From positions 1 to 64,000 of the forward strand of contig CBFDCR010000008.1 of the NCBI GenBank assembly GCA_965603365.1: 64,000 nt of DNA. The letters are read 5' to 3'. Position numbers and translations under genes: made by a program. The notes beneath the pieces were generated by a model. The model had not been told where the DNA came from and searched no databases. It saw nothing but the letters and a program-made list of their open reading frames with translations. Positions 27,720-35,997 of this stretch are shown here, in pieces; position 1 is the first letter of the stretch; each line of letters opens with the position of its first letter. The DNA comes from JAHELQ01 sp965603365. Lineage in GTDB: Bacteria > Acidobacteriota > Aminicenantia > UBA2199.

Positions 27720-28988
27720 TTATTCTTCTACTGCCGATTCCAGGATGGTGAAGATTTCGTCGGCAATGATTCCTGCCTGTTTGGCGTCCATATCGGAATC
27801 CAGGTAGAGGATATCCCAGCAGAGCCGGCCGTTAAATAACCTGACCTGGGCCGTATATTCGGGCCCCAGGACAAAGTTTGACACAAAGGCATGGATTTCC
27901 TGAACCTCTGTATTCCCGTAATTCCGTGCCAACGTGACCGGGCCGGTGAAACTCATGGCCGCGGCGGCCATGCGAAACGCCTTAAAGCGGAAGAGCATCC
28001 CCATCAACCGGGCGCTGAACAGATTGGCACAAAATTTATCCCCCCTTTTAAGAGCGGCATACGTGGTATCGTTGACCTTTGCCGCCAGTTCCCAGACCGC
28101 CGGGTTCTCTTCCAGCCCCACGGTAAAGCGCATCATGGAGAAATAGCTGCCCAGGTGAAGGGCCTCTAAGGGGGGAGTCAAGTAGGGGCGGAGATCGGCC
28201 ATGTGAATGTGGCGCAGGGGCAGGGGCAGGCCGTCGTAGAGATGGCGGTGCACCGCCATCAACATGGCGGCGGTCAACAGGCTGTTCAGGGTGACCCTCT
28301 TTTTCCGACAGCCCTTACCCAGGGCAGCGGTGGTCCCGCTTGCGAGTTTCAGGGGCAGGATTTTGCACTGTCCGCTGGGGTGAATGGGCGCTTTCCGCCG
28401 TCCCCTTGTACCCAGTTGGTAACGAAATTCGTCTCCCAGTTGACGCCGGAAGAAAGAGAGGGATTTCCACTTCCGCCGCAGCCCCTTGAAGGCTGGGGGA
28501 AAGAGGTCCTGTACCGGAGGCAGCAGGGGCAGCGGTTCTACCTCCCGGCAGAGGGAGAGGATTTCCGGCAAGAGGCTGGCGGCCGAGGCGGCATCCATGA
28601 TGGCGTGTTGAAAGGAGAGGATGAGCTCGCTCTCTTCTTTACTGTCGGGGCCGGTAAGGTAAAAACAGCGAACCAGCGGGCCTGTGGAAACATCGAATTT
28701 ACGGTTGAGTTCCTCTTCTACCACCTGCTGCCAGTGGCGGCTGCTCAAACGCGCCACCTCTTTGAGCGGTATTTCCGAAATACCATCGGAAACAAAGAAA
28801 TAACGGCCCTTTTCCCGCCGGATATGAACCGTCAACAGGGGGTGACGGCGCTGCAGGGCCGAGAAAGTCGCTCTCAACATTTGGGCCGAGGGGCCGTTTT
28901 TCAACCGCAGGACGATGACCGCATTGAAGGGGAAATACTCATTGGTAGAGGCCTGGGCCGTTTCCATATTTCCCAATTGCCGTCTCAT
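27720..28988 (-). CDS. Condensation-domain-like acyltransferase
   Basis: 422 aa of the chloramphenicol-acetyltransferase/condensation superfamily (NRPS C domain, PapA5, wax synthase relatives). The HHxxxDG active site appears as QHAIMDA: the catalytic second His and the Asp are kept, and the first His is Gln. The N terminus (NEYFPFNAVIVLRLKNG) and the ALQRRHPLLTVHI strand are typical. A shorter start at residue 8 is possible, since neither ATG has a clear ribosome site. Together with the ACP and ligase it forms a minimal assembly line: ligase loads the ACP and this enzyme transfers the acyl group to an alcohol or amine acceptor. The acceptor is unknown. Confidence 0.8.
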   Translation of the reverse strand: MRRQLGNMETAQASTNEYFPFNAVIVLRLKNGPSAQMLRATFSALQRRHPLLTVHIRREKGRYFFVSDGISEIPLKEVARLSSRHWQQVVEEELNRKFDVSTGPLVRCFYLTGPDSKEESELILSFQHAIMDAASAASLLPEILSLCREVEPLPLLPPVQDLFPPAFKGLRRKWKSLSFFRRQLGDEFRYQLGTRGRRKAPIHPSGQCKILPLKLASGTTAALGKGCRKKRVTLNSLLTAAMLMAVHRHLYDGLPLPLRHIHMADLRPYLTPPLEALHLGSYFSMMRFTVGLEENPAVWELAAKVNDTTYAALKRGDKFCANLFSARLMGMLFRFKAFRMAAAAMSFTGPVTLARNYGNTEVQEIHAFVSNFVLGPEYTAQVRLFNGRLCWDILYLDSDMDAKQAGIIADEIFTILESAVEE

Positions 28989-29034
28989 TTTCAGTTTACC
29001 GATTTTCCACCCCCTTTTTTGGTCCTTTAATATT

Positions 29035-30882
29035 CTAGGCTTCTGCCAGTTGTCTGAGTTGTTCTTTCAGTCTTTTGACGGCGTCCTGGCTTAAGGAGCG
29101 ATTCCCGTGATTAAGGATCAGGATAAAATAGCTCCGTTGATCCCACTCGATTTTGGTAAAATAGATATTAAAATCTTTTAATTGGCCGATCACCTGACTC
29201 AAGACCTTTTTTTGTCCGGTAATGGAGATGATCACGATAGACCGGCTCAACTCCTTTTGATTCTTAAACTTGAAAATCACCTTTCCTGCCGTGGCACCTT
29301 TTGATTTTTCCACCACTCTGGCACATAAACGAATCACCTCGTAGAGGACCTCAAAGGGGGTCTCAATCCGGTAGAGTTCGTCAAAATTGAAAAAGATGTC
29401 CCGCACCAGAGACATGTTAACGGAGCTCAATTTTTCTAACAATTCACTCAAGAGCCGGAAATCGATTTCCCGAAAACCCTGGTCAAAATCCCGGATTTCG
29501 CCGTATACCTCCCGGATGATTCTTTTAAGACCGTTAAATATATCCTTGATGGAAGAAAAATCCGATAAATTAACATTCAATTTCAGGATATCGATTTCGA
29601 TGTTGTCGGTATAAAACTTGGGGGGGATGGAGGAATTGATCTCAATTCCCTGCAGCTCCTCCAGGCGGGCAATCAGGCGGTGAATTCGTTTTCCCCCCTG
29701 TTTATAGCTGACTACCACCAGTTTGATGTCAATGGAAAAATCGGTCCGTTTGTCGGCATTGATGAAAACCTGTGTCAGGTTTGTCTGCTTGAGCTCCAGT
29801 TTCAAGAAGGGAATGATGGCCCGGGCATAGTGTTCGAAGCCGCCGATGGCCTTGATAGGCAAAAACTTTTTACTGGTGGAGGTGACGATCAATTTTCGCA
29901 GCGTCTTTTCGATCCTGTGGATCACCTGCTGTTTCAGGGGTTCTCCATAACGGTCGACAATTTCGATCCGGTATACCAATATCCCTATGGGATTCACGAA
30001 ACTTTTATGATGCTTGATGATATGACCGGGGACAATATAGTCCAATGTCTTTAAGAAGTCTTCAACGGAAAACAATTCCTCCTTGCAGACAAAGGTAATG
30101 CCGGTGAGTTTTTCATACTTTGTGGTGAGGTTGCCGATCTTGATCACCTCCGGGGTCCTACCGTTTTTAACCGTTTGCTGAAAGCGATAGTTGTCGATGA
30201 TCAAATGGGCCAGGTCCTTAATGCGTCTCTCTTCCAGATATTCCCGGGAGCGGGAGGAGACAAACTTCAATGCCTCCCCGTCTTCACCGATAATTCTAAC
30301 GAGTTCGGGACCATCACAGATCGCCTTAATTTGTTTTACAATGTCGTTGTAGATCTCAAATTTGATGGTTTCATCTTCCAGCAGCAGATACTTGCTGCGG
30401 GTGCCGATGGCGGCATCTTTTATCTTCTTCACCAGCTCCTTTTTCTCTCCCAAAAATTCATCGTATTCCTGCCGGCTGCTGATTTTAAAACACAGAATCA
30501 TCAAGCCGATGGTTCGATCTTTGTGTTCTACGGTAAATCCCTTTATGAACAATACATTTCGGGAGCGGTGGTGGACGATACCTAAAATGGAATTGGACAT
30601 CCCGGGCCAATCTTCGGCTAAGGCTCCCAGCACAATAGTGATCGGAATCTTTTCTTTATTTCCCAGTTCCTCCAGTACAATGACCTCTTTTTTCCTGGAG
30701 TTTTCATAAATGTTGAGCAGTTGAACCAACAATGCCCGCTGTTGAAGCAGGGGAAAAATCTGCTGCGATTTGATAATTTTATTTAAGCTGGAATCGATCT
30801 GCCTCTCGGATATCCTTAATTGCTTGGCCCTTAAGATTTTATTTAATGACTTAAGCTGTTCGCTTTTCCAGATTTCATCCAT
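29035..30882 (-). CDS. Large hypothetical protein with ACT-like domains
   Basis: 615 aa, soluble, not recognised as a whole. Residues about 72-125 (ITIVLGALAEDWPGMSNSILGIV, then RNVLFIKGFTVE and GLMILCFKI) have the beta-alpha-beta-beta pattern of an ACT domain such as those at the C terminus of GlnD. A second ACT-like stretch lies near the C terminus (SIVIISITGQKKVLSQVIGQLKDFNIYFTKI). The middle is rich in helices and in Lys/Glu/Ile. ACT domains sense small ligands, often amino acids, so a regulatory role is plausible. It is monocistronic, divergent from the HU gene, with a candidate promoter at 30906-30933. Confidence 0.6.
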   Translation of the reverse strand: MDEIWKSEQLKSLNKILRAKQLRISERQIDSSLNKIIKSQQIFPLLQQRALLVQLLNIYENSRKKEVIVLEELGNKEKIPITIVLGALAEDWPGMSNSILGIVHHRSRNVLFIKGFTVEHKDRTIGLMILCFKISSRQEYDEFLGEKKELVKKIKDAAIGTRSKYLLLEDETIKFEIYNDIVKQIKAICDGPELVRIIGEDGEALKFVSSRSREYLEERRIKDLAHLIIDNYRFQQTVKNGRTPEVIKIGNLTTKYEKLTGITFVCKEELFSVEDFLKTLDYIVPGHIIKHHKSFVNPIGILVYRIEIVDRYGEPLKQQVIHRIEKTLRKLIVTSTSKKFLPIKAIGGFEHYARAIIPFLKLELKQTNLTQVFINADKRTDFSIDIKLVVVSYKQGGKRIHRLIARLEELQGIEINSSIPPKFYTDNIEIDILKLNVNLSDFSSIKDIFNGLKRIIREVYGEIRDFDQGFREIDFRLLSELLEKLSSVNMSLVRDIFFNFDELYRIETPFEVLYEVIRLCARVVEKSKGATAGKVIFKFKNQKELSRSIVIISITGQKKVLSQVIGQLKDFNIYFTKIEWDQRSYFILILNHGNRSLSQDAVKRLKEQLRQLAEA

Positions 30883-30905
30883 GCATGTTATTTTATATGA
30901 ATATC

Positions 30906-30933
30906 AATGTAAAAGCAAATAAACAGAAGTCAA
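30906..30933 (-). promoter_or_regulatory. Candidate promoter of the ACT-like gene
   Basis: On the minus strand, TTGACT (30933-30928) and TACATT (30911-30906) are separated by 16 nt. Transcription would begin about 17 nt before the ATG at 30882. No Shine-Dalgarno is visible in that short leader. Confidence 0.4.
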
Positions 30934-31074
30934 AAATTGTTACCATCGCCGATAAAAAACATTAAAATCGTGGGAAAATCGGGACGCTTTGTGGATCTTA
31001 TTCTTCAGGATTTGCTAAAAATCGGAGAAAAATAACAAAGTTTTAATAAAAATGCTTAAAATGCAGATTATGAC

Positions 31075-31103
31075 TTGACTTTTAAACTTTTATATCTTAA
31101 AAT
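31075..31103 (+). promoter_or_regulatory. Promoter of the HU gene
   Basis: TTGACT at 31075-31080 and TAAAAT at 31098-31103 with a 17-nt spacer. The start point would fall near 31110, just before the GGGAGG ribosome site and the ATG at 31122, giving a very short leader. The surrounding 200 bp are AT-rich. Confidence 0.6.
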
Positions 31104-31121
31104 CTTTGCAGGGAGGAAATA

Positions 31122-31394
31122 ATGAACAAAACGGAATTAGTCAAAGCAATTGCTGACAAGGCGAACTTGAAGGTCATTGATACCGAAAAGATGGTAAATG
31201 CCTTCATCGACATTGTATCTGACGAGTTATCCAACAAAGGTAAAGTCACCCTGGTGGGTTTTGGCACTTTTGCCGTTTCCCACAGAAAACAGAGAACCGG
31301 TGTTAATCCCAAAACCGGTGCAAAACTTACTATCAATGCTAAAGATGTACCGGTATTCAAACCGGGGAAGGCATTGAAAGACAGCGTTAAGTAG
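31122..31394 (+). CDS. hup: HU-family nucleoid protein
   Basis: 90 aa, full-length HU. It begins MNKTELVKAIA and contains the dimer core (VTLVGFGTFAVSHRK) and the DNA-minor-groove arm (RTGVNPKTGAKLTINAKDVPVFKPGKALKDSVK), including the conserved proline at the arm tip. It bends and compacts DNA. A GGGAGG site precedes the ATG and a good promoter lies directly upstream. It converges on the secretin gene; the 205 nt between them contains a 7-bp hairpin (31531-31547) without a T-tract. Confidence 0.95.
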   Translation: MNKTELVKAIADKANLKVIDTEKMVNAFIDIVSDELSNKGKVTLVGFGTFAVSHRKQRTGVNPKTGAKLTINAKDVPVFKPGKALKDSVK

Positions 31395-31599
31395 GCGTAA
31401 TAACGCAACCAAATTTATTTACGGGTGGGTGGTAGGGATAAAAAAGGGGAGTCAGCCGGAAATTTTGCAGTTCCTTGAGTTCAACCGTCTCTTTTTTTCT
31501 CCCTTGCGCCAATGTCGGCATCAGGTCTCCACCTGAATTGTTCAGGTTTCAATATGAAATGTTGAGGTTTCAAAAGGAGTGACGGTTTTGCCTGACCTT

Positions 31600-33687
31600 T
31601 TAGAAGACTTCGACTTCGGCCGACGAGGAAGCGAGCTCGACCTGCTTGCGGTCCTTTGTATAGGCACTCACATTATTGATATTAATTTTATATTCCCCTT
31701 TTTCGAAAAACTTAATCTTCAACTGTGCCAATACCGCACTCTTACCCGAAGCGTCGGTAAACGAATAGCCCAGATCAAAGGAATCCGCGGAGACATTTTG
31801 TAAAACCCTCACCTTGTCTTTGCCCATAAAATCGGTCTTGGCTTCCTCGATGGACGCTTTCCCGCCGCTGATCGACCCGCCTATAGATATTGTAGAAAGC
31901 GGCTCAGACGAGTTGAGCCGGATGGAAAAGATAGAATCCCGGCCTGCCGCCACCCGGCGGCGGGATGGGGAGATGGAGACCGTGGCTTTGGACTCTCTTC
32001 GACTCTCCCTTTCGTCCCCGGAGGGGGCAACAATCGGCTGACTGCCGTGATTGCCCTGTTCTGAATTGGTCCATATGGTGGCAATATCCAATGGTTTCAT
32101 CTCCATCGTGCGAATGATCCGGGGGGTAATGGCAAAAATGAGATCTGTCTGGGTGATGGTTTTTTGGGAACGGCCGAATAGTTTTCCCAGGATGGGTATT
32201 TTGGCCAGTGCCGGCAGACCGTCCAATGTGTCCCGTTCTTCATCCTTGATAAAACCGCCGACAATATTGGTCTCTCCCTCTTTCAGGCGGATAACATTCT
32301 CCATTTCCCTCTTACCGAATGTCGGGAATTCCCCCACATAACCGGCTATAAAGTTAACCGTCATCTTGGTCTTAAGGGTGATTTCGTTGTTGGCATGGAT
32401 AAAAGGGGTGACCTTGATCTCCACGCCCACATTCTTGTATTGATAGGTGGTAACAGGGGTATTGTTGATGCCGCCGGCGGCAATGGACTGGAATTGGGTC
32501 TGGGGGATGGGGACTTCATCACCCACCATAAACTTGATTTCTTCATCATTGACGCCCCTGAGGTTGGGTTTGGAAATAATCCGGCTGTTGTCGTCGGTGG
32601 CCAGGAAATTGAGTGCCGCTGACGGCAGGGTGAGGTAAAAACTGACATCGTTCAACTCATCCATTCTAACGGTCGTATTGACCTGGCTGTCTGCTCCACC
32701 GGCACCGGCGGAGAGCGAGAAAAGGGTACTGCCGAAACTGGTACCGATTTTACTCAACAAATTGCGGTTGACCTCGATCATTTCGATATTGACTTCCACC
32801 TCGCCTTTCCGCTTGTCGATCTTGTAAATAAACTCCTCGATACCCTTGAGAGTATCGTCGCCGGCCTTCACGATCAGGGCGTTGAGACCTTTATCCTCCT
32901 GCACCATGATCTGCTCTTCCCGAAAGACCGTCATCACCAACTTTTTGGCGTCTTCCGCCTTAACGTTGGATAGATAAAAGACTTTGATACCCCTTAAGGC
33001 AAAGGTTCGATTTTTAAAGGTGGTATTGGGGAAAATAAGAATAGACGCACTGTCCATGACCCTATTTTTTGTATTAGAGACCATACACAATTGGTTTAAT
33101 ATGTCGTAAAAGCCAATATTATCGATCTCAATAGTATAGACAAAATCCCTGAAATCTTTATCAAAGATAAAATTGACCTTGTAGGATTTGCCCAACATGT
33201 TGAAAATTTTGGTGATGGGTACACTCCGTAATTTTAACGAAATTTTTTCACTGGTATCGACTGCTAACGAGACCGGAGGTATGATGGTCGATCTAAAAAA
33301 TCTCGGTGCCTCCTCTCCGGCGATACCCATGAATTTGTTAAGCTCCTCTTCAAGCCGTTTATTATCGGGAAAAATGGAGAGGGCGATTTTATACTCTTTA
33401 ATGGCTTCATCCTTTTTGTCCATCGCCTTTAGTTTACGGGCAATTGCCAGGTGGTGATAGTAACTGTTTAACCGGGCCTGGAAGAGAAAAGTGCGAAATT
33501 CCATATTTTCGGGATGCTTCTGCACCATATCTTGAAAGTACTTAAAGGCCCCGTCATAATTCCCCGCCCTGTAAAGCTCCAGGCCCTGCCGCATCAGCGT
33601 CGATCTCGTGGCACAACTGCCGAATAACAGCAACACCGTTGCGGCGGCAATCGTTACCAGGCCAAAAGTGTATGTTCTACTTCTCAT
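31600..33687 (-). CDS. Outer-membrane secretin lipoprotein with N-terminal TPRs (PilQ/GspD type)
   Basis: 695 aa. A lipoprotein signal ends at C25 (LLFGSC). Residues about 28-115 form TPR-like helices (GLELYRAGNYDGAFKYFQDM). An STN/N0 domain follows (about 145-215, SVPITKIFNMLGKSYKVNFIF), then an N1-type ring domain (about 225-300). The secretin barrel lies at about 300-540 (VEVNIEMIEVNRNLLSKIG, VGDEVPIPQ, VGVEIKVTPFI, LKEGETNIVGGFI). The last 130 residues are an extra beta domain (VSISPSRRRVAAGRDSIFSIRL) resembling cohesin/Ig modules. TPR plus secretin on one chain is unlike classic PilQ or GspD, where a separate pilotin does the TPR-like work. It is the last gene of the pil/gsp operon. Confidence 0.9.
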   Translation of the reverse strand: MRSRTYTFGLVTIAAATVLLLFGSCATRSTLMRQGLELYRAGNYDGAFKYFQDMVQKHPENMEFRTFLFQARLNSYYHHLAIARKLKAMDKKDEAIKEYKIALSIFPDNKRLEEELNKFMGIAGEEAPRFFRSTIIPPVSLAVDTSEKISLKLRSVPITKIFNMLGKSYKVNFIFDKDFRDFVYTIEIDNIGFYDILNQLCMVSNTKNRVMDSASILIFPNTTFKNRTFALRGIKVFYLSNVKAEDAKKLVMTVFREEQIMVQEDKGLNALIVKAGDDTLKGIEEFIYKIDKRKGEVEVNIEMIEVNRNLLSKIGTSFGSTLFSLSAGAGGADSQVNTTVRMDELNDVSFYLTLPSAALNFLATDDNSRIISKPNLRGVNDEEIKFMVGDEVPIPQTQFQSIAAGGINNTPVTTYQYKNVGVEIKVTPFIHANNEITLKTKMTVNFIAGYVGEFPTFGKREMENVIRLKEGETNIVGGFIKDEERDTLDGLPALAKIPILGKLFGRSQKTITQTDLIFAITPRIIRTMEMKPLDIATIWTNSEQGNHGSQPIVAPSGDERESRRESKATVSISPSRRRVAAGRDSIFSIRLNSSEPLSTISIGGSISGGKASIEEAKTDFMGKDKVRVLQNVSADSFDLGYSFTDASGKSAVLAQLKIKFFEKGEYKININNVSAYTKDRKQVELASSSAEVEVF

Positions 33688-34150
33688 TTTCGTCTCCCTT
33701 CAACAAAATTTCAATGACCATAGACTCCGCTTCTACCTTAATTCCCTCTCTTCCCACCTCGACAACCTTCATTTTTTCCGTCACCATGTCTCCCTCACCC
33801 ACTACAAAATATTCACCGTTGATATTCAGGAGGGCATGGCTTCTGGAATTCTTGATGATGTAGCCCTCAAACAATACGCTCTGCCGGATCTCTTCGGCTA
33901 AGTCCGCCTCGGCCTCTTCCTCCTCTTTCGGCGGGGGCGGCGGCGGGGCAAATTGCCGGGCTGCCTCTTTAGCCCCCGCTACCGGATTAAGGGGCACGGG
34001 AGAAAAAATATCCCTTTTATAGGAAAAATCTTCCACATCCTTTTTTAACAGGGAAACTTTGATGATTTCCCCATAGGCAGCGGTCACCCCTAACAGGGAC
34101 AGAAAGAAGAAAAACGTGATTGAGGTTAAAAAAATGTGTTTAGCGGACAA
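33677..34150 (-). CDS. PilP/GspC-like inner-membrane-to-secretin connector
   Basis: 157 aa from TTG 34150. I chose this start because GGAGG, embedded in the end of the PilO gene, lies 6 nt before it and the chain then begins with a signal anchor (SAKHIFLTSITFFFFLSLLGV). A proline- and glutamate-rich linker (about 80-98) leads to a small beta domain (FEGYIIKNSRSHALLNINGEYFVVGEGDMV), the HR/PDZ-like fold of PilP and GspC that contacts the secretin N0 domain. It overlaps PilO by 11 nt and the secretin gene by 11 nt. Rare TTG initiation may lower its dose relative to its neighbours. Confidence 0.75.
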   Translation of the reverse strand: MSAKHIFLTSITFFFFLSLLGVTAAYGEIIKVSLLKKDVEDFSYKRDIFSPVPLNPVAGAKEAARQFAPPPPPPKEEEEAEADLAEEIRQSVLFEGYIIKNSRSHALLNINGEYFVVGEGDMVTEKMKVVEVGREGIKVEAESMVIEILLKGDENEK

Positions 34151-34658
34151 AATAGGCCTCCATGGCAAATTTTCCCAACGCGGCGTTCCTGGTTTTAGTC
34201 AGATTTAGCTTATTAAGATAAACCATCCTGCCGTCTTTTTCAATATTAAAAATAAATTTTTTAATATCCCGATAAGTTCCACTCAGGTTGAAATTGAGAG
34301 AAACCCTCACAATGCCGTCAGCTAAATTTTTGATCCTGTAAGTTGTTTTAAAAGAATTTAACATATTGCCCTGGAAAATTGACTCCAACTGGTTTCGGAA
34401 ATCGGAAAAGGCCGCATACTGCGTCAAATAGTCGGCCTTAAATTGGCCGTAAGTCTTCTCAATGTTTTGCCACTCTAAAACCTTCTTATCCAGTTTGGAG
34501 AACTCAGCCTCCTGGGTTCGCAGCTCCTGCAATCGATCGTCTAAATTCTGGATGGAAATTTTTTCCAGTGAGGTATAACCAAAAGAGAACAACAAAAATA
34601 GTGTGCTCATAACCAGAACCGATAAGAACACATAGACGAGTATTTTAATGTTTCTCAT
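34140..34658 (-). CDS. PilO-like assembly protein
   Basis: 172 aa. One N-terminal membrane helix (about 5-28), a coiled coil (about 35-85) and a ferredoxin-like C-terminal domain (VRVSLNFNLSGTYRDIKKFIFNIEKD, the PilO signature pattern). With PilN it should form the periplasmic heterodimer of the alignment subcomplex linking PilM to PilP and the secretin. Its ATG overlaps the PilN stop (ATGA). Confidence 0.8.
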   Translation of the reverse strand: MRNIKILVYVFLSVLVMSTLFLLFSFGYTSLEKISIQNLDDRLQELRTQEAEFSKLDKKVLEWQNIEKTYGQFKADYLTQYAAFSDFRNQLESIFQGNMLNSFKTTYRIKNLADGIVRVSLNFNLSGTYRDIKKFIFNIEKDGRMVYLNKLNLTKTRNAALGKFAMEAYFVR

Positions 34659-35194
34659 TTTTGTTTTCCCATTTTTAAAGCCAGATTGGCCCGATAAAAC
34701 CCTTTCACCTCGGTCTCATTGTTGACCTCAAGATTAAATCTGGCAAAACTCTTATAAGCCTCGATCAATTTGGGGAACGAATCGCTCATAATAGTGATGG
34801 AGATCTTCCCTTTATTCTCAAAATTGCAGGAAAACCTGGTAATAAAAACACCGGCTGGCAGCGACTCTTCCAGGAGGGTTAAGATTTTAATATAAGAAAA
34901 TTTCTTGCGGGCAATCAGGGAATTGGCAAGTTTGACTCTCTTATCCCATTTGGACTTAATCTCTTTGATGGTCTGCTCATATTCCCTGGATTTCACTGAG
35001 ATTTCCTGCAATTTTCCCTTTAACCGACCGAGTTCCTTTAAGTCTTTCTGCCTGGTTTGCCGGTCCCCGAACAGGTTTTTCATTCCCCCAAAGACAAATG
35101 CCAGTGAAATCACCAGTACCACAGCCGAAAAGAGCAAAAACTTAAAGCCATCGACTCTCTTATTTTCAGCAATATTAAATTTAAGCGTTTTCAT
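34655..35194 (-). CDS. PilN-like assembly protein
   Basis: 179 aa. The N terminus (TLKFNIAENKR) fits the short cytoplasmic tail of PilN that binds PilM. A membrane helix lies at about 18-38, a coiled coil at about 48-85 and a ferredoxin-like domain after about 100 (AGVFITRFSCNFENKGKISITIMSD). It is coupled by ATGA overlaps to both PilM and PilO. The assignment rests on topology, size and gene order more than on a strict motif. Confidence 0.78.
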   Translation of the reverse strand: MKTLKFNIAENKRVDGFKFLLFSAVVLVISLAFVFGGMKNLFGDRQTRQKDLKELGRLKGKLQEISVKSREYEQTIKEIKSKWDKRVKLANSLIARKKFSYIKILTLLEESLPAGVFITRFSCNFENKGKISITIMSDSFPKLIEAYKSFARFNLEVNNETEVKGFYRANLALKMGKQK

Positions 35195-35997
35195 CGTATT
35201 CCCGGTAAATACAGGGGGCGGTCTATATTCCCCTTTATCTCATTTATTTCCTGTTCGGCCAATCCATCCCGGATCGTCTGCAGGTCGAATTTTGAGTGGA
35301 TGGCCAACAATGAATATGAGAGGGTATCCTTAGCGTAGCTGGTCTTCACAAAATTCAAGGTTTTAATAATCTCCTCCACCATGTCACTGTCCTGATCACT
35401 CCTGAATTTTCTCAGGTAATAGGGGACGAATTTGTCTTGAAATACGATGGTGGAAAGATCTTGATCGATTTCGATCAAAAAATCCGGCGATTTCTTCCGA
35501 CCGAACCTTCGGGAAGTTTTCCAGAGATGGTTCATGATCTCTATGGTGGAATTACCGATATAAATCAGTTCCAGTTGATTCTCCCGGAAAATATGTTCGA
35601 TTTTCTGGAGCAAGTCTTTTTTCAATAACACCGAAAGGACTCGATTCCGGCTTAATTTGAAATAGTGGTGCAGGTAGAGATCGATATTTTCGGGGAAGAC
35701 TTTCTCAACCCGCCATTCGATTAGCTCCCGCTGTCGCTCTTCCCACAGGGGAATTTTCTCGAATTCAAAAATATTAAATACAAAATTTTCCGAATTCAAA
35801 ACAATCCCCACCTGGGAATCTGCCAATTCTTTTCTGATCTCGCCCAACTCCGAAACAGCCATCTCAAAAATTGACACATCGGTCAGTGTCCCGGTTTTTT
35901 GGGCCGTGCCTTTGCCGACTTTAAAGATGTCGAGATAGTTGTCGCCGGCATAGATCACCTGAGAAGGATTCTTAAAATGAATAAATAATTCCGTCAT
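35191..35997 (-). CDS. PilM/GspL-like actin-fold cytoplasmic protein
   Basis: 268 aa from ATG 35997, which overlaps the GspE stop as ATGA; ATG 36003 is two residues longer. This position in the operon, between the ATPase and PilN, is that of PilM. The chain (VIYAGDNYLDIFKV, then WRVEKVFPENIDLYLHHY and LIEIDQDLSTIVFQDKF) has the actin-like strand pattern of PilM/GspL but is shorter than the usual 350 residues. An ATP site is not obvious. It would anchor PilN at the inner membrane face. Confidence 0.7.
   Translation of the reverse strand: MTELFIHFKNPSQVIYAGDNYLDIFKVGKGTAQKTGTLTDVSIFEMAVSELGEIRKELADSQVGIVLNSENFVFNIFEFEKIPLWEERQRELIEWRVEKVFPENIDLYLHHYFKLSRNRVLSVLLKKDLLQKIEHIFRENQLELIYIGNSTIEIMNHLWKTSRRFGRKKSPDFLIEIDQDLSTIVFQDKFVPYYLRKFRSDQDSDMVEEIIKTLNFVKTSYAKDTLSYSLLAIHSKFDLQTIRDGLAEQEINEIKGNIDRPLYLPGIR

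Noticed and set aside
28203..29030. 275-codon plus-strand frame opposite the condensation enzyme
   Set aside because: The minus-strand gene has family motifs and operon context; the plus frame is Gln/Gly-rich with no recognisable motif.
31531..31547. Intrinsic terminator between HU and the secretin gene
   Set aside because: The ACCTGAA/TTCAGGT hairpin has only a 7-bp AT-mixed stem, a 3-nt loop and no T-tract on either side.
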